Assembly (NCBI GenBank): GCA_017555965.1
Contig: JAFZFH010000090.1
Location: forward strand, 48,584-112,583
Reading direction: 5' to 3'
Origin: Bacteroidales bacterium
GTDB lineage: Bacteria; Bacteroidota; Bacteroidia; Bacteroidales; UBA932
DNA: 64,000 bases
The position numbers and the translations under genes are program-made. The notes beneath the pieces are model-generated. The model was given only the letters and a program-made list of their open reading frames with translations, was not told the DNA's origin and made no database searches. Position 1 is the first letter of the stretch. Each line of letters starts with the position of its first letter. Of the stretch, positions 50,735 to 58,766 are shown piece by piece.

Positions 50735-51727
50735 ATGAACAAGAAAATACGAGTAGCGATTGCCGGCGGCACCGGATACACGGGCGGAGAGTTGTTCAGA
50801 ATCCTGCTGAACCATCCGAACGTCGAGATAGTTTCTGCGACCACGACCTCATCTGAAGGTACTCCTGTAGCGTCTGTGCACAGAGATCTGATCGGAGAGA
50901 CAGATCTGTGTTTCGGTCTTGAACTCAACGACCCTGACGTGATCTTCCTCTGCCTCGGCCATGGAATTTCACGACAGTTCGTCGACACTCACGACATCAA
51001 GCCGGAGTGCCGTATCATCGACCTCGGCAATGATTTCAGACTCGACGGAGATTATGCAGGACGCAAGTTCGTGTATGGTCTTTGCGAGAGTGCACGCGAG
51101 AGCGTGCGTGAGGCACATGACGTTGCCAATCCGGGATGCTTCGCAACAGCGATCCAGCTTGCGACTTTGCCGCTTGCAGCAGCCGGACTCATCAACGACG
51201 AGATCCATGTGACTGCGATCACAGGTTCTACCGGCGCTGGCAAGAAGCCGAGTGACACTACTCATTTCAGTTATCGTTCAGACAACATTTCAATCTATAA
51301 GCTGTTCACACACCAGCATCTTGCTGAGATCAAGCAGAATCTCGTCAGAGTAGAGCGACAGGCTCAGCCAACTGAGCCTGTAGTGAATTTCGTGCCACTG
51401 AGGGGTGATTTTGCGAGGGGTATCTTCGCGAGCGTCTACACAAAGGCGGTTGAGGGAATGAGTCTGGAGGATTACAGGAAGATTTTTGAAGACTATTACG
51501 CAGCGTCTCCTTTTGTATTCCACAGCAATGAGGGAATCTCAATGAAGGAGGTTGTAAACACCAACAAGGGTCTGGTACATGTTGAGATTCATGACGGATA
51601 TGTACATATCGCTTCATGCATTGACAATCTCGTGAAGGGAGCTGCCGGACAGGCGGTGCAGAATATGAATCTGATGTTCGGGCTGCCGGAAGACACCGGT
51701 CTTCGTCTGAAACCTTCAGCTTTTTAG
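50735..51727 (+). CDS. argC: N-acyl-gamma-glutamyl-phosphate reductase
   Basis: 330 residues. NADPH-dependent reduction of N-acylglutamyl phosphate to the semialdehyde. Rossmann motif IAGGTGYTGGELFRIL, active-site Cys in VANPGCFATAIQL, and GSTGAGKKPSDTTHFSYR. The third gene of the arginine cluster; argD follows after 28 bases. The substrate is probably the succinyl derivative, given the specificity residue in ArgF'. Confidence 0.96.
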   Translation: MNKKIRVAIAGGTGYTGGELFRILLNHPNVEIVSATTTSSEGTPVASVHRDLIGETDLCFGLELNDPDVIFLCLGHGISRQFVDTHDIKPECRIIDLGNDFRLDGDYAGRKFVYGLCESARESVREAHDVANPGCFATAIQLATLPLAAAGLINDEIHVTAITGSTGAGKKPSDTTHFSYRSDNISIYKLFTHQHLAEIKQNLVRVERQAQPTEPVVNFVPLRGDFARGIFASVYTKAVEGMSLEDYRKIFEDYYAASPFVFHSNEGISMKEVVNTNKGLVHVEIHDGYVHIASCIDNLVKGAAGQAVQNMNLMFGLPEDTGLRLKPSAF

Positions 51728-51755
51728 AGACCTTAAAACGCAAATGTGATAGAAT

Positions 51756-52877
51756 ATGAATTTATTTGATGTTTATCCTCTTTGGGACATTGAGCCGGTA
51801 AGAGGTCTTGATACAACACTTTGGGATAAGAACGGCGAGGTATATACCGACCTTTATGGCGGTCATGCCGTAATCTCTGTAGGACATTGCCATCCTCATT
51901 ATGTCAAGATGCTTTCAGAGCAGCTCGACAAATTGGGCTTCTATTCAAACGCTGTTCAGAATTCGATCCAGAAGGATCTGGCTGCGCGTCTTGGAAAAGT
52001 CAGCGGCTATGACGACTATGCACTGTTCCTCTGCAACAGCGGAGCAGAGGCAAACGAGAATGCACTGAAGGTGGCGTCATTCCACACAGGAAAGGCCAAG
52101 GTTCTCGCATTCAGAAAGGCTTTCCACGGAAGAACATCCGGAGCTGTCGCAGCTACAGACAACCCGAAGATTCAGGCTCCGTTCAACTCTACTGAAAACA
52201 TCGTGTTCGTTCAGCTGAATGACCTTGCAGCAGTAGATGCAGAGTTGTCAAAGGGAGATTTCGCAGCTGTGATCATTGAAGGCATCCAGGGAGTGGCAGG
52301 TATCTACGAGCCGACTGACAAGTTTATGCACGGCCTCCGCTCGCTCTGCGACAAATACGGATGTGTACTCATCCTGGACGAGATCCAGTCAGGCTACGGC
52401 CGTACAGGTAAATTCTTCGCCCACCAGCACAGCGGAGTACTCGCAGACATCATCACCACAGCCAAGGGCATGGGTAACGGCTTCCCTATCGGAGGTGTAC
52501 TCATCAGCCCGACCATCAAGCCGTCATACGGCATGCTTGGTACAACATTCGGAGGTAACCACCTTGCTTGTACAGCAGCACTCGCGGTATTGGACATCAT
52601 CGAAAACGAACATCTTGTCGAGAATGCGGCGAAGATCGGAGAATATTTCCACAGCGCATTCGCAGACAACAAGGCAATAAAGGAATATAGAGGAAAGGGC
52701 CTTATGATCGGTCTTGAACTGAAGGACGAATATGTCGGACTGCGCAACCGACTTCTGTTTGAGAAGCATTTCTTCACAGGAGCAGCAGGAGCACAGGTTA
52801 TCCGCCTTCTCCCTTCGCTCACAGTTTCACAGGAAACGGCTGAATCATTTGTAAATGCCTGGAATTCATTAATATAA
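51756..52877 (+). CDS. argD: N-acylornithine aminotransferase
   Basis: 373 residues, class III PLP aminotransferase. It converts N-acylglutamate semialdehyde to N-acylornithine. Signatures: LYGGHAVISVGHCHPHYV, NSGAEANENALKVASFHTGK, VLILDEIQSGYGRTGKFFAHQH, and the PLP lysine in ITTAKGMGNGFPIGG. Short gap (14 bases) to argF'. Confidence 0.96.
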   Translation: MNLFDVYPLWDIEPVRGLDTTLWDKNGEVYTDLYGGHAVISVGHCHPHYVKMLSEQLDKLGFYSNAVQNSIQKDLAARLGKVSGYDDYALFLCNSGAEANENALKVASFHTGKAKVLAFRKAFHGRTSGAVAATDNPKIQAPFNSTENIVFVQLNDLAAVDAELSKGDFAAVIIEGIQGVAGIYEPTDKFMHGLRSLCDKYGCVLILDEIQSGYGRTGKFFAHQHSGVLADIITTAKGMGNGFPIGGVLISPTIKPSYGMLGTTFGGNHLACTAALAVLDIIENEHLVENAAKIGEYFHSAFADNKAIKEYRGKGLMIGLELKDEYVGLRNRLLFEKHFFTGAAGAQVIRLLPSLTVSQETAESFVNAWNSLI

Positions 52878-52891
52878 GCTCTCAATATCAT

Positions 52892-53845
52892 ATGAGACAT
52901 TTCACATCTATAACTCAATTAGGCGACCTCTCAAATGCTTTGGAGGCCGCTAAGTATGTAAAGGAGAACCCATTTGCAGATCAGGAACTCGGCAGAAACA
53001 AGACTCTGCTCATGATTTTCTTCAATTCAAGTCTCCGTACCAGACTCAGCACCCAGAAGGCTGCCATGAATCTCGGAATGAATGTAATCGTGCTTGATGT
53101 AAATCAGGGCGCATGGAAACTTGAGACTGAGCGCGGAGTGATCATGGACAGCGACAAGCCTGAGCATCTTCTTGAGGCGGTCCCTGTTATGGGAAGTTAT
53201 TGTGATGTGATCGGAGTACGTGCTTTTGCAAAGTTCGAGAGCAAGGAAGATGATTACAACGAGACTATCATAAATCAGTTCATCAAATATTCAGGAAAGC
53301 CTGTATTCAGCATGGAGGCAGCCACACGCCATCCGCTCCAGACTTTTGCAGACCTGATCACCATCGAGGAATACAAGAAGGTCGAGAAGCCGAAGATCGT
53401 GATGACATGGGCACCACATCCGAAGGCCCTGCCACAGGCAGTGCCAAACTCATTTGCCGAAGGCATAAACATGACCGATTATGAATTCGTGATCACACAT
53501 CCTCATGGATATGAGCTGGACCCTGCTTTTGTCGGTCGCGCACGCATCGAATACGATCAGCGCAAGGCCTTCGAAGGCGCAGATTTCATCTATGCGAAGA
53601 ACTGGTCGGCATACAGCGGCGACAACTACGGAAAGATCCTCTGCACAGACAGAGACTGGACAGTGGATTCAGAAAAGATGGCACTTACCAACAACGCCTA
53701 CTTCATGCACTGTCTTCCTGTCCGCAGAAACATGATCGTGACAGACGACGTCATCGAAAGTCCGCAGTCGATCGTGATTCCGGAGGCAGCGAACCGCGTC
53801 GTGTCGGCACAGACCGTCCTCAAACAGATTCTTCTCGATTTATAA
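52892..53845 (+). CDS. argF': N-succinylornithine carbamoyltransferase
   Basis: 317 residues. It transfers carbamoyl phosphate to N-succinyl-ornithine. Carbamoyl-phosphate motif FFNSSLRTRLSTQ, HPLQ (ATRHPLQTFAD), HCLPVRR. Residue 90 is Pro (MDSDKPEHLLEA); in the family Pro90 marks the succinyl-specific enzyme of Bacteroides, whereas the acetyl-specific enzyme has Glu at this place. The plain ornithine motif is absent. It is the clearest indication that the pathway in this organism is succinylated. A 100-base gap separates it from argB. Confidence 0.93.
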   Translation: MRHFTSITQLGDLSNALEAAKYVKENPFADQELGRNKTLLMIFFNSSLRTRLSTQKAAMNLGMNVIVLDVNQGAWKLETERGVIMDSDKPEHLLEAVPVMGSYCDVIGVRAFAKFESKEDDYNETIINQFIKYSGKPVFSMEAATRHPLQTFADLITIEEYKKVEKPKIVMTWAPHPKALPQAVPNSFAEGINMTDYEFVITHPHGYELDPAFVGRARIEYDQRKAFEGADFIYAKNWSAYSGDNYGKILCTDRDWTVDSEKMALTNNAYFMHCLPVRRNMIVTDDVIESPQSIVIPEAANRVVSAQTVLKQILLDL

Positions 53846-53945
53846 TCAACTGTAAATCAAGGTCTTACCCAAGCCGCATGCTCACCTTTGACAGCACGCG
53901 AGACCAAGAAATAACTGATAATCAAGGAGTTAGAAAAAACATAGA

Positions 53946-54809
53946 ATGATACAGGTAGTAAAGATAGGAGGCAATGTAGTTGACAACCCTACCCTTCTGA
54001 AGGAGTTTGTCAAGGATTTCGCTGCCATGCCGGGCATGAAGGTGCTCATCCACGGCGGCGGAGTGATGGCGAGCAAGATGCAGAAGGATATGGGCATGGT
54101 ACCTGTAATGGTGGAAGGAAGAAGAGTCACCGATGAAGAGACGCTGAAGGTCGTGACCATGGTCTATGCGGGATGGTGCAACAAGAACATCACTGCCCTG
54201 CTTCAAGCGGAAGGATGCAATGCCATCGGCCTGACCGGTGCTGACGGCAATGCCATAACCGCATGCAAGAGACCTCCGGTACATGTGGAAAGCCTTGGAA
54301 CTGAGGTAGACTACGGATATGTGGGAGATGTGACTGCAGACAGCGTGAACGCAGCATTCATTTATTCCCTTCTGGAAAAAGGCATCGTGCCTGTCTTCAA
54401 TGCGATCAATCATGATGGAGAAGGTAACCTGTTGAATACCAATGCAGATACCATCGCATCCTCTGTGGCAATAGCACTTGCGAACTACCAGTACAGATCG
54501 AAGAAGGACGTCTGCTGCAGATGCGAGGAATGTACCCACTGCAGCGATGACGGAAGACTCACACATGAGACTGACCTGGTATTCTGCTTCGAGAAGGACG
54601 GAGTCCTCTACGATAAGGATGATGATTCAAGCGTGATTCCTGAGATTGGCAGAGAGAAATTCGCGCAGCTCAAGGCTGAAGGAAGAGTGGCAGACGGAAT
54701 GATTCCGAAGCTGACAAACTCGTTCAAGGCAATAGACAGCGGAGTGGCAAAGGTGATCATCAAGCACGCAAGAAACCTGCTGAATACAACAGGTACAACA
54801 TTAGTCTAG
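53946..54809 (+). CDS. argB: N-acylglutamate kinase with a Cys-rich insertion
   Basis: 287 residues. It phosphorylates N-acylglutamate. Amino-acid kinase motifs: VVKIGGNVVDN, VLIHGGGVMASKMQ, IGLTGADGNAI, NLLNTNADTIASSVAIALA, SNK-type C-terminal GMIPKLTNSFKAIDSGV. Between residues about 183 and 208 there is a stretch with CCRCEECTHC (Cys190, 191, 193, 196, 199, His198) and then a return to the family pattern at DLVFCFEKDGVL. It lies at the usually short turn after SVAIALA, so it appears to be an inserted loop that could bind metal. The reading frame is intact. The stop is adjacent to the argE ATG. Confidence 0.93.
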   Translation: MIQVVKIGGNVVDNPTLLKEFVKDFAAMPGMKVLIHGGGVMASKMQKDMGMVPVMVEGRRVTDEETLKVVTMVYAGWCNKNITALLQAEGCNAIGLTGADGNAITACKRPPVHVESLGTEVDYGYVGDVTADSVNAAFIYSLLEKGIVPVFNAINHDGEGNLLNTNADTIASSVAIALANYQYRSKKDVCCRCEECTHCSDDGRLTHETDLVFCFEKDGVLYDKDDDSSVIPEIGREKFAQLKAEGRVADGMIPKLTNSFKAIDSGVAKVIIKHARNLLNTTGTTLV

Positions 54810-55949
54810 ATGGAAACTGATAAACATATACAGATATTGACAGCAGATGCAGTCGGACTGCTGAAGGAGATGGTTGCGATTCCGTCACCGTCCTTCAGCG
54901 AGTCAGCTGTCTGCGAGCATATCTGCGAGTGGATGACCGACAGGGGCATCGTGCATGAGAAGCTCTGCAACAATATCATCGCCGAGCACATCACTGACAA
55001 GTCCAAGCCTACGCTGATGCTCTGTGCCCATATTGACACTGTCAGCCCGTCAGAAGGTTATGAATTCGATCCATACGAACCGCATGATGATGTGGCTGCG
55101 GATGTAATCGGCAAGATGACCGGTCAGGATGTCGGTCCCGATGACATCATCGCAGGACTTGGCAGCAACGATGACGGTGCATCTGTAGTTTCAATGATCG
55201 CCGCCTACCGAGCGTTCTCCAGTGATGATAAGAATGTCATCCTGGTGCTGACATGTGAGGAAGAAAGATCCGGCAAGAACGGAATGACCGGCCTCTGGGG
55301 AAAAAGATTCTGCGAAAGAGGAGCAAATATCGAAGATGCCACAGAAGTGGACTATGCAATTGTAGGAGAACCCACAGGCATGAAGGCTGCCACTTCTGAA
55401 AGAGGTCTGCTGGTGATCGATGCCACTGCCCATGGACAAAGCGGACATGCAGCACGTAACGAAGGTGTCAATGCAATGTACATAGCACTCGAAGATATCG
55501 CCGCGATAAGGGCACATGAATTCGAAAGAATCTCATCTCGAATGGGAAAGGTCAACATGAATGTGACACAGATAAATGCCGGAACTGCACATAACGTCAT
55601 TCCGGACCGCTGTGACTTTGTGATTGACATCAGACCGACGGAACAATACACAAATGAAGAGATCCTGCAGGAACTTCAGTCGATTTGCAGAAGCGAACTG
55701 AAACCGAGAAATCTCTCCAACCGTTCAAGTGCGACATATGACGGTTCAAGGCTGCAGGAAATTACAGATGCCCTAGGTATTGCAACATTCTCATCTCCGA
55801 CCACGTCGGATTGGATGCGCATCACATGCGATGCCATCAAGATGGGACCAGGAGACTCGGCACGTTCGCACAGAAAGAACGAATTCGTCTTCACAGACGA
55901 GATCAGAAAAGGAATTGAAGGATATATAGAATTTATAAACAATCTATGA
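54810..55949 (+). CDS. argE: M20-family N-acylornithine/N-acylcitrulline deacylase
   Basis: 379 residues, zinc peptidase fold. Metal ligands: His74 and Asp76 (CAHIDTVSP), Asp121 (GLGSNDDGAS), Glu150/151 (CEEERSG), a later Asp near VDYAIVGEPTG, and His in GDSARSHRKNEF. Compared with relatives there is an added loop, residues about 91-115 (PHDDVAADVIGKMTGQ and following), between the two metal motifs. In Bacteroides the order (carbamoylation before deacylation) makes N-succinyl-citrulline the likely substrate. Starts directly after the argB stop; ends in a 4-base overlap with argH. Confidence 0.88.
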   Translation: METDKHIQILTADAVGLLKEMVAIPSPSFSESAVCEHICEWMTDRGIVHEKLCNNIIAEHITDKSKPTLMLCAHIDTVSPSEGYEFDPYEPHDDVAADVIGKMTGQDVGPDDIIAGLGSNDDGASVVSMIAAYRAFSSDDKNVILVLTCEEERSGKNGMTGLWGKRFCERGANIEDATEVDYAIVGEPTGMKAATSERGLLVIDATAHGQSGHAARNEGVNAMYIALEDIAAIRAHEFERISSRMGKVNMNVTQINAGTAHNVIPDRCDFVIDIRPTEQYTNEEILQELQSICRSELKPRNLSNRSSATYDGSRLQEITDALGIATFSSPTTSDWMRITCDAIKMGPGDSARSHRKNEFVFTDEIRKGIEGYIEFINNL

Positions 55950-57271
55950 GCACACTTTGGAGCAAGGGAACACAGGCAACTGACCTGGTAGAGGATTTTA
56001 CAGTAGGCAACGACCGCATACTTGACATGCGTCTGGCGAAATACGATGTAATCGGATCGAAGGCACATATCAGAATGCTGGAGTCGATCGGTCTTCTTGA
56101 GTCAGATGAGCTCGAAACTCTTACAGTCGCATTGGATCAGATCCTTGGTGAGATCGAGGCCGGAGACTTCATTCTAGAAGACGATGTGGAAGACATCCAC
56201 TCCCAGGTGGAGCTTCTTCTGACACGCCGCCTGGGAGATATCGGAAAGAAGATCCATTCAGGACGTTCGCGCAACGACCAGGTATTGGTGGATGTGAAGC
56301 TATTCCTCAAGGACGAGGTCCTCAAGATCCGCGACGAGGTCATGACCCTCTTCTCAACACTTCAGTCTCTCAGCGAAAAACATAAGGATGTACTCCTTCC
56401 GGGATATACACACGGACAGGTGGCGATGCCATCATCTTTCGGGCTCTGGTTCGGAGCATACGCCGAGGCTCTGGCAGACGACATGTTCATGCTCAGAGGC
56501 GCATACAATGTAACAGACCAGAACCCGCTCGGTTCCGCTGCAGGATACGGAAGTTCATTCCCGCTCGACCGTCAGATGACAACAGACATTCTCGGCTTCT
56601 CGAGCCTTGACTTCAATGTCGTGGCTTCGCAGTTGAGCAGAGGAAAATCTGAAAGGGCCGTCGCATCCGCAATGGGAGCTGTAGCATTGACTCTCAACAA
56701 GTTCGCAGCTGACTGCTGCATGTACATGAGTCCGAACTACGGATTCATCAAGTTCCCGGACGAACTGACTACGGGATCGAGCATCATGCCTCATAAGAAG
56801 AATCCTGACGTATGGGAGATCATGCGAGGCAACTGCAACAGAATAATGTCGGTCGAGAATGAGATCAGCATGCTCTGCAGCAACATGCCTCATGGCTACC
56901 ATCGTGAGTTCCAGCTTCTGAAGGACATCCTCTTCCCAGCCCTTGAGCTCATGCACAAGTGCCTTATGATGGCAGACTACATGCTCCAGCATATCATCGT
57001 GAAGGAAAACATTCTTGACGCACCGATATATGACTACCTCTTTACTGTAGAGGAAGTTAACCGCCGAACATTGAACGGAACTCCGTTCCGCGATGCATAC
57101 AAGAGCGTCGGCATCGAAGTGAACGAGGGAAGGTTCAGATATCAGGGAGCAGAAGGAAAGACAAACGGCCAGCTTACACCTGCAGACCTCAACCACACAT
57201 CTATCGGAAGCCTCGGCAACCTCTGCAACGAACGTGTCAAGGCCAAGATGGAAAAGGCAGCAGAATTCTAG
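55946..57271 (+). CDS. argH: Argininosuccinate lyase
   Basis: 441 residues. It splits argininosuccinate into arginine and fumarate. Signatures: IHSGRSRNDQVLVD, LLPGYTHGQVAMPSSFGLW, the fumarase-type signature GSSIMPHKKNPD with catalytic Ser. Its ATG overlaps the argE stop (ATGA). Last gene of the arginine cluster; its terminator lies within the convergent rmuC coding end. Confidence 0.97.
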   Translation: MSTLWSKGTQATDLVEDFTVGNDRILDMRLAKYDVIGSKAHIRMLESIGLLESDELETLTVALDQILGEIEAGDFILEDDVEDIHSQVELLLTRRLGDIGKKIHSGRSRNDQVLVDVKLFLKDEVLKIRDEVMTLFSTLQSLSEKHKDVLLPGYTHGQVAMPSSFGLWFGAYAEALADDMFMLRGAYNVTDQNPLGSAAGYGSSFPLDRQMTTDILGFSSLDFNVVASQLSRGKSERAVASAMGAVALTLNKFAADCCMYMSPNYGFIKFPDELTTGSSIMPHKKNPDVWEIMRGNCNRIMSVENEISMLCSNMPHGYHREFQLLKDILFPALELMHKCLMMADYMLQHIIVKENILDAPIYDYLFTVEEVNRRTLNGTPFRDAYKSVGIEVNEGRFRYQGAEGKTNGQLTPADLNHTSIGSLGNLCNERVKAKMEKAAEF

Positions 57272-58461
57272 AGATTTTCAAGCTCCTCCATGCCGATTTC
57301 TGGCGGGAGGGGCTTTTTTTGATTCTTCGGGACTCCATAGCTGATCAGACGGTTGGCGGCTCCCACTATGCTTTGTCCCCTTTCGCGAAGCTTGCGATCG
57401 CAGGCATCATAGTATTTAAGGGCATCTTCCAGTTTCTCTCCCATCTTCGCATGGGCGGTACAGAAATCCGAAACTCGCGCAAGCATCATTTCGGCAGCTG
57501 CAATGATCTGCTGCTGATTGGCCACCTGCTCATGGCTCTTCCATGCAATGCTGATCATCCTCAGGAAAGGCATCATGGTTTCTTCAGTGGTTATGAGCAC
57601 ACCCTGTTCGTAGGCATCATGCCACAGATTACGGTCAGCTTCATAAGCAAGCCTCAACGCCGAATATACCGGCACAAACATGATTACATAATCGAGCATC
57701 TTATGTCCAGGCCTGAGATAACGGCTGTAATCCTTTCGGGCCAATTTGCGGACCTGCTCCTTCATCGCAGCCAGATTACGCAGGAGGGCATCCTCCTTAA
57801 GCGACTCATCATCAGTTGAATAATAATCATACATCGCAGTCAGGACAACCTTCGAATCCACAACGATATCATTTCCATCCGGATAATGGAGAATGAAGTC
57901 AGGCCTCATCCTGCGGTCAGTATCCTCATTACGGATAATGTTTCCGTGCTCGTCTCGGAGGGTCTCTTCCTTATCATAATCACGTCCCTCACGGAGACCT
58001 TCTGAAGTAAAGAGATTGTCAAGTATCACCTCTCCCCAATTTCCTTGAGCCTTGTTATGTCCTTTAAGGGCAGATGCGAGATTATCTGCCTTGTCGCCGA
58101 TTGTCAATGTCTGTTCACGGAGATTCCTTACTGCGTTATCAAGATTTTCCTTGAGACTCTGAGAGGTTTCGACATGAGTCTTCCGGTTCTGCTCGAAGGC
58201 ATCCTTCATGCTCCTGATATCTCTGTCAAGGCCGGACGAAAGGTTTTCGAACAGAGCCTTCGCCCTCTTCTCAAGCTCCTCCTCACGAGCCTTCAGAGCC
58301 TTTTCGCTCTCTGCAGTCATCTGAGATTTGAGGATTTCCAGCATTACGGCTGTATCAATCTTTTCCTTTCTGGCAGAAGAAAGAGACACAACAAGATATG
58401 TAAGCAGTGCTGTAAGAAGAACTGCAGCCGCTATTATGATTATCAATGTACCTTCAGTCAT
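57268..58461 (-). CDS. rmuC: DNA recombination protein RmuC
   Basis: 397 residues. RmuC limits inversions at short inverted repeats and probably contains a nuclease-like domain. N-terminal membrane helix (LIIIIAAAVLLTALLTYLVV), a long coiled coil (residues about 35-135, KALKAREEELEKRAKALFENL), then the conserved domain (GNWGEVILDNLFTSEGL, MRPDFILHYPDGNDIVVDSKVVLTAM, with the VDSK motif). The 3' end overlaps argH by 4 bases, and codes through argH's terminator hairpin. Its -7 element lies just 5 bases before the ATG. Confidence 0.95.
   Translation of the reverse strand: MTEGTLIIIIAAAVLLTALLTYLVVSLSSARKEKIDTAVMLEILKSQMTAESEKALKAREEELEKRAKALFENLSSGLDRDIRSMKDAFEQNRKTHVETSQSLKENLDNAVRNLREQTLTIGDKADNLASALKGHNKAQGNWGEVILDNLFTSEGLREGRDYDKEETLRDEHGNIIRNEDTDRRMRPDFILHYPDGNDIVVDSKVVLTAMYDYYSTDDESLKEDALLRNLAAMKEQVRKLARKDYSRYLRPGHKMLDYVIMFVPVYSALRLAYEADRNLWHDAYEQGVLITTEETMMPFLRMISIAWKSHEQVANQQQIIAAAEMMLARVSDFCTAHAKMGEKLEDALKYYDACDRKLRERGQSIVGAANRLISYGVPKNQKKPLPPEIGMEELENL
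57280..57320 (+). terminator. Terminator of the arginine operon, inside rmuC
   Basis: AAGCTCCTCC (57280-57289) pairs with GGAGGGGCTT (57306-57315), with one G-T pair, plus inner GCC/GGC; T-run at 57314-57320. It is embedded in the last codons of the convergent rmuC gene. Confidence 0.75.
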
Positions 58462-58466
58462 AGGTA

Positions 58467-58474
58467 CAAAGATA
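58467..58474 (-). promoter_or_regulatory. -7 element of rmuC
   Basis: TATCTTTG on the minus strand, only 5 bases before ATG 58461; predicts a leaderless transcript. Confidence 0.55.
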
Positions 58475-58489
58475 CTTAAAAAGTAATTG

Positions 58490-58705
58490 CTAAGCTACCG
58501 GACGTACGGGAGTTTTTGCGTGAAGATCATCTGCATCGCTACTGAATATCATCTCCTCGTACAGTCGGAACTGACCGGATGCGAGCACATCATATATCAT
58601 TTTTTCATCAATTTCAGAAGCCCATGAAAGGTTCTTTGAGCGCTCAAGCGCAGATGCTGATGCTGAGGACGGATTTTCAAGATAATCCTCGATGAAAGTT
58701 CTCAT
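58490..58705 (-). CDS. Small hypothetical protein
   Basis: 71 residues (MRTFIEDYLENPSSASASAL...). I do not recognise it. Composition is protein-like, acidic and Ser/Ala-rich, predicted mostly helical, with no signal peptide or Cys. It lies between the double-thioredoxin gene and rmuC on the same strand, with no promoter element found in front. It may be a real small gene or a chance frame. Confidence 0.4.
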   Translation of the reverse strand: MRTFIEDYLENPSSASASALERSKNLSWASEIDEKMIYDVLASGQFRLYEEMIFSSDADDLHAKTPVRPVA

Positions 58706-58766
58706 GATCCAGGGAATTAAAACATTGGTTCTGTCCCCTAATCAAATGGCAAGCCAAACCAGCTTA

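Noticed and set aside
52892-53845. Ordinary ornithine carbamoyltransferase
   Set aside because: It lacks the usual ornithine-binding pattern, and Pro90 and overall sequence match the N-succinylornithine type.
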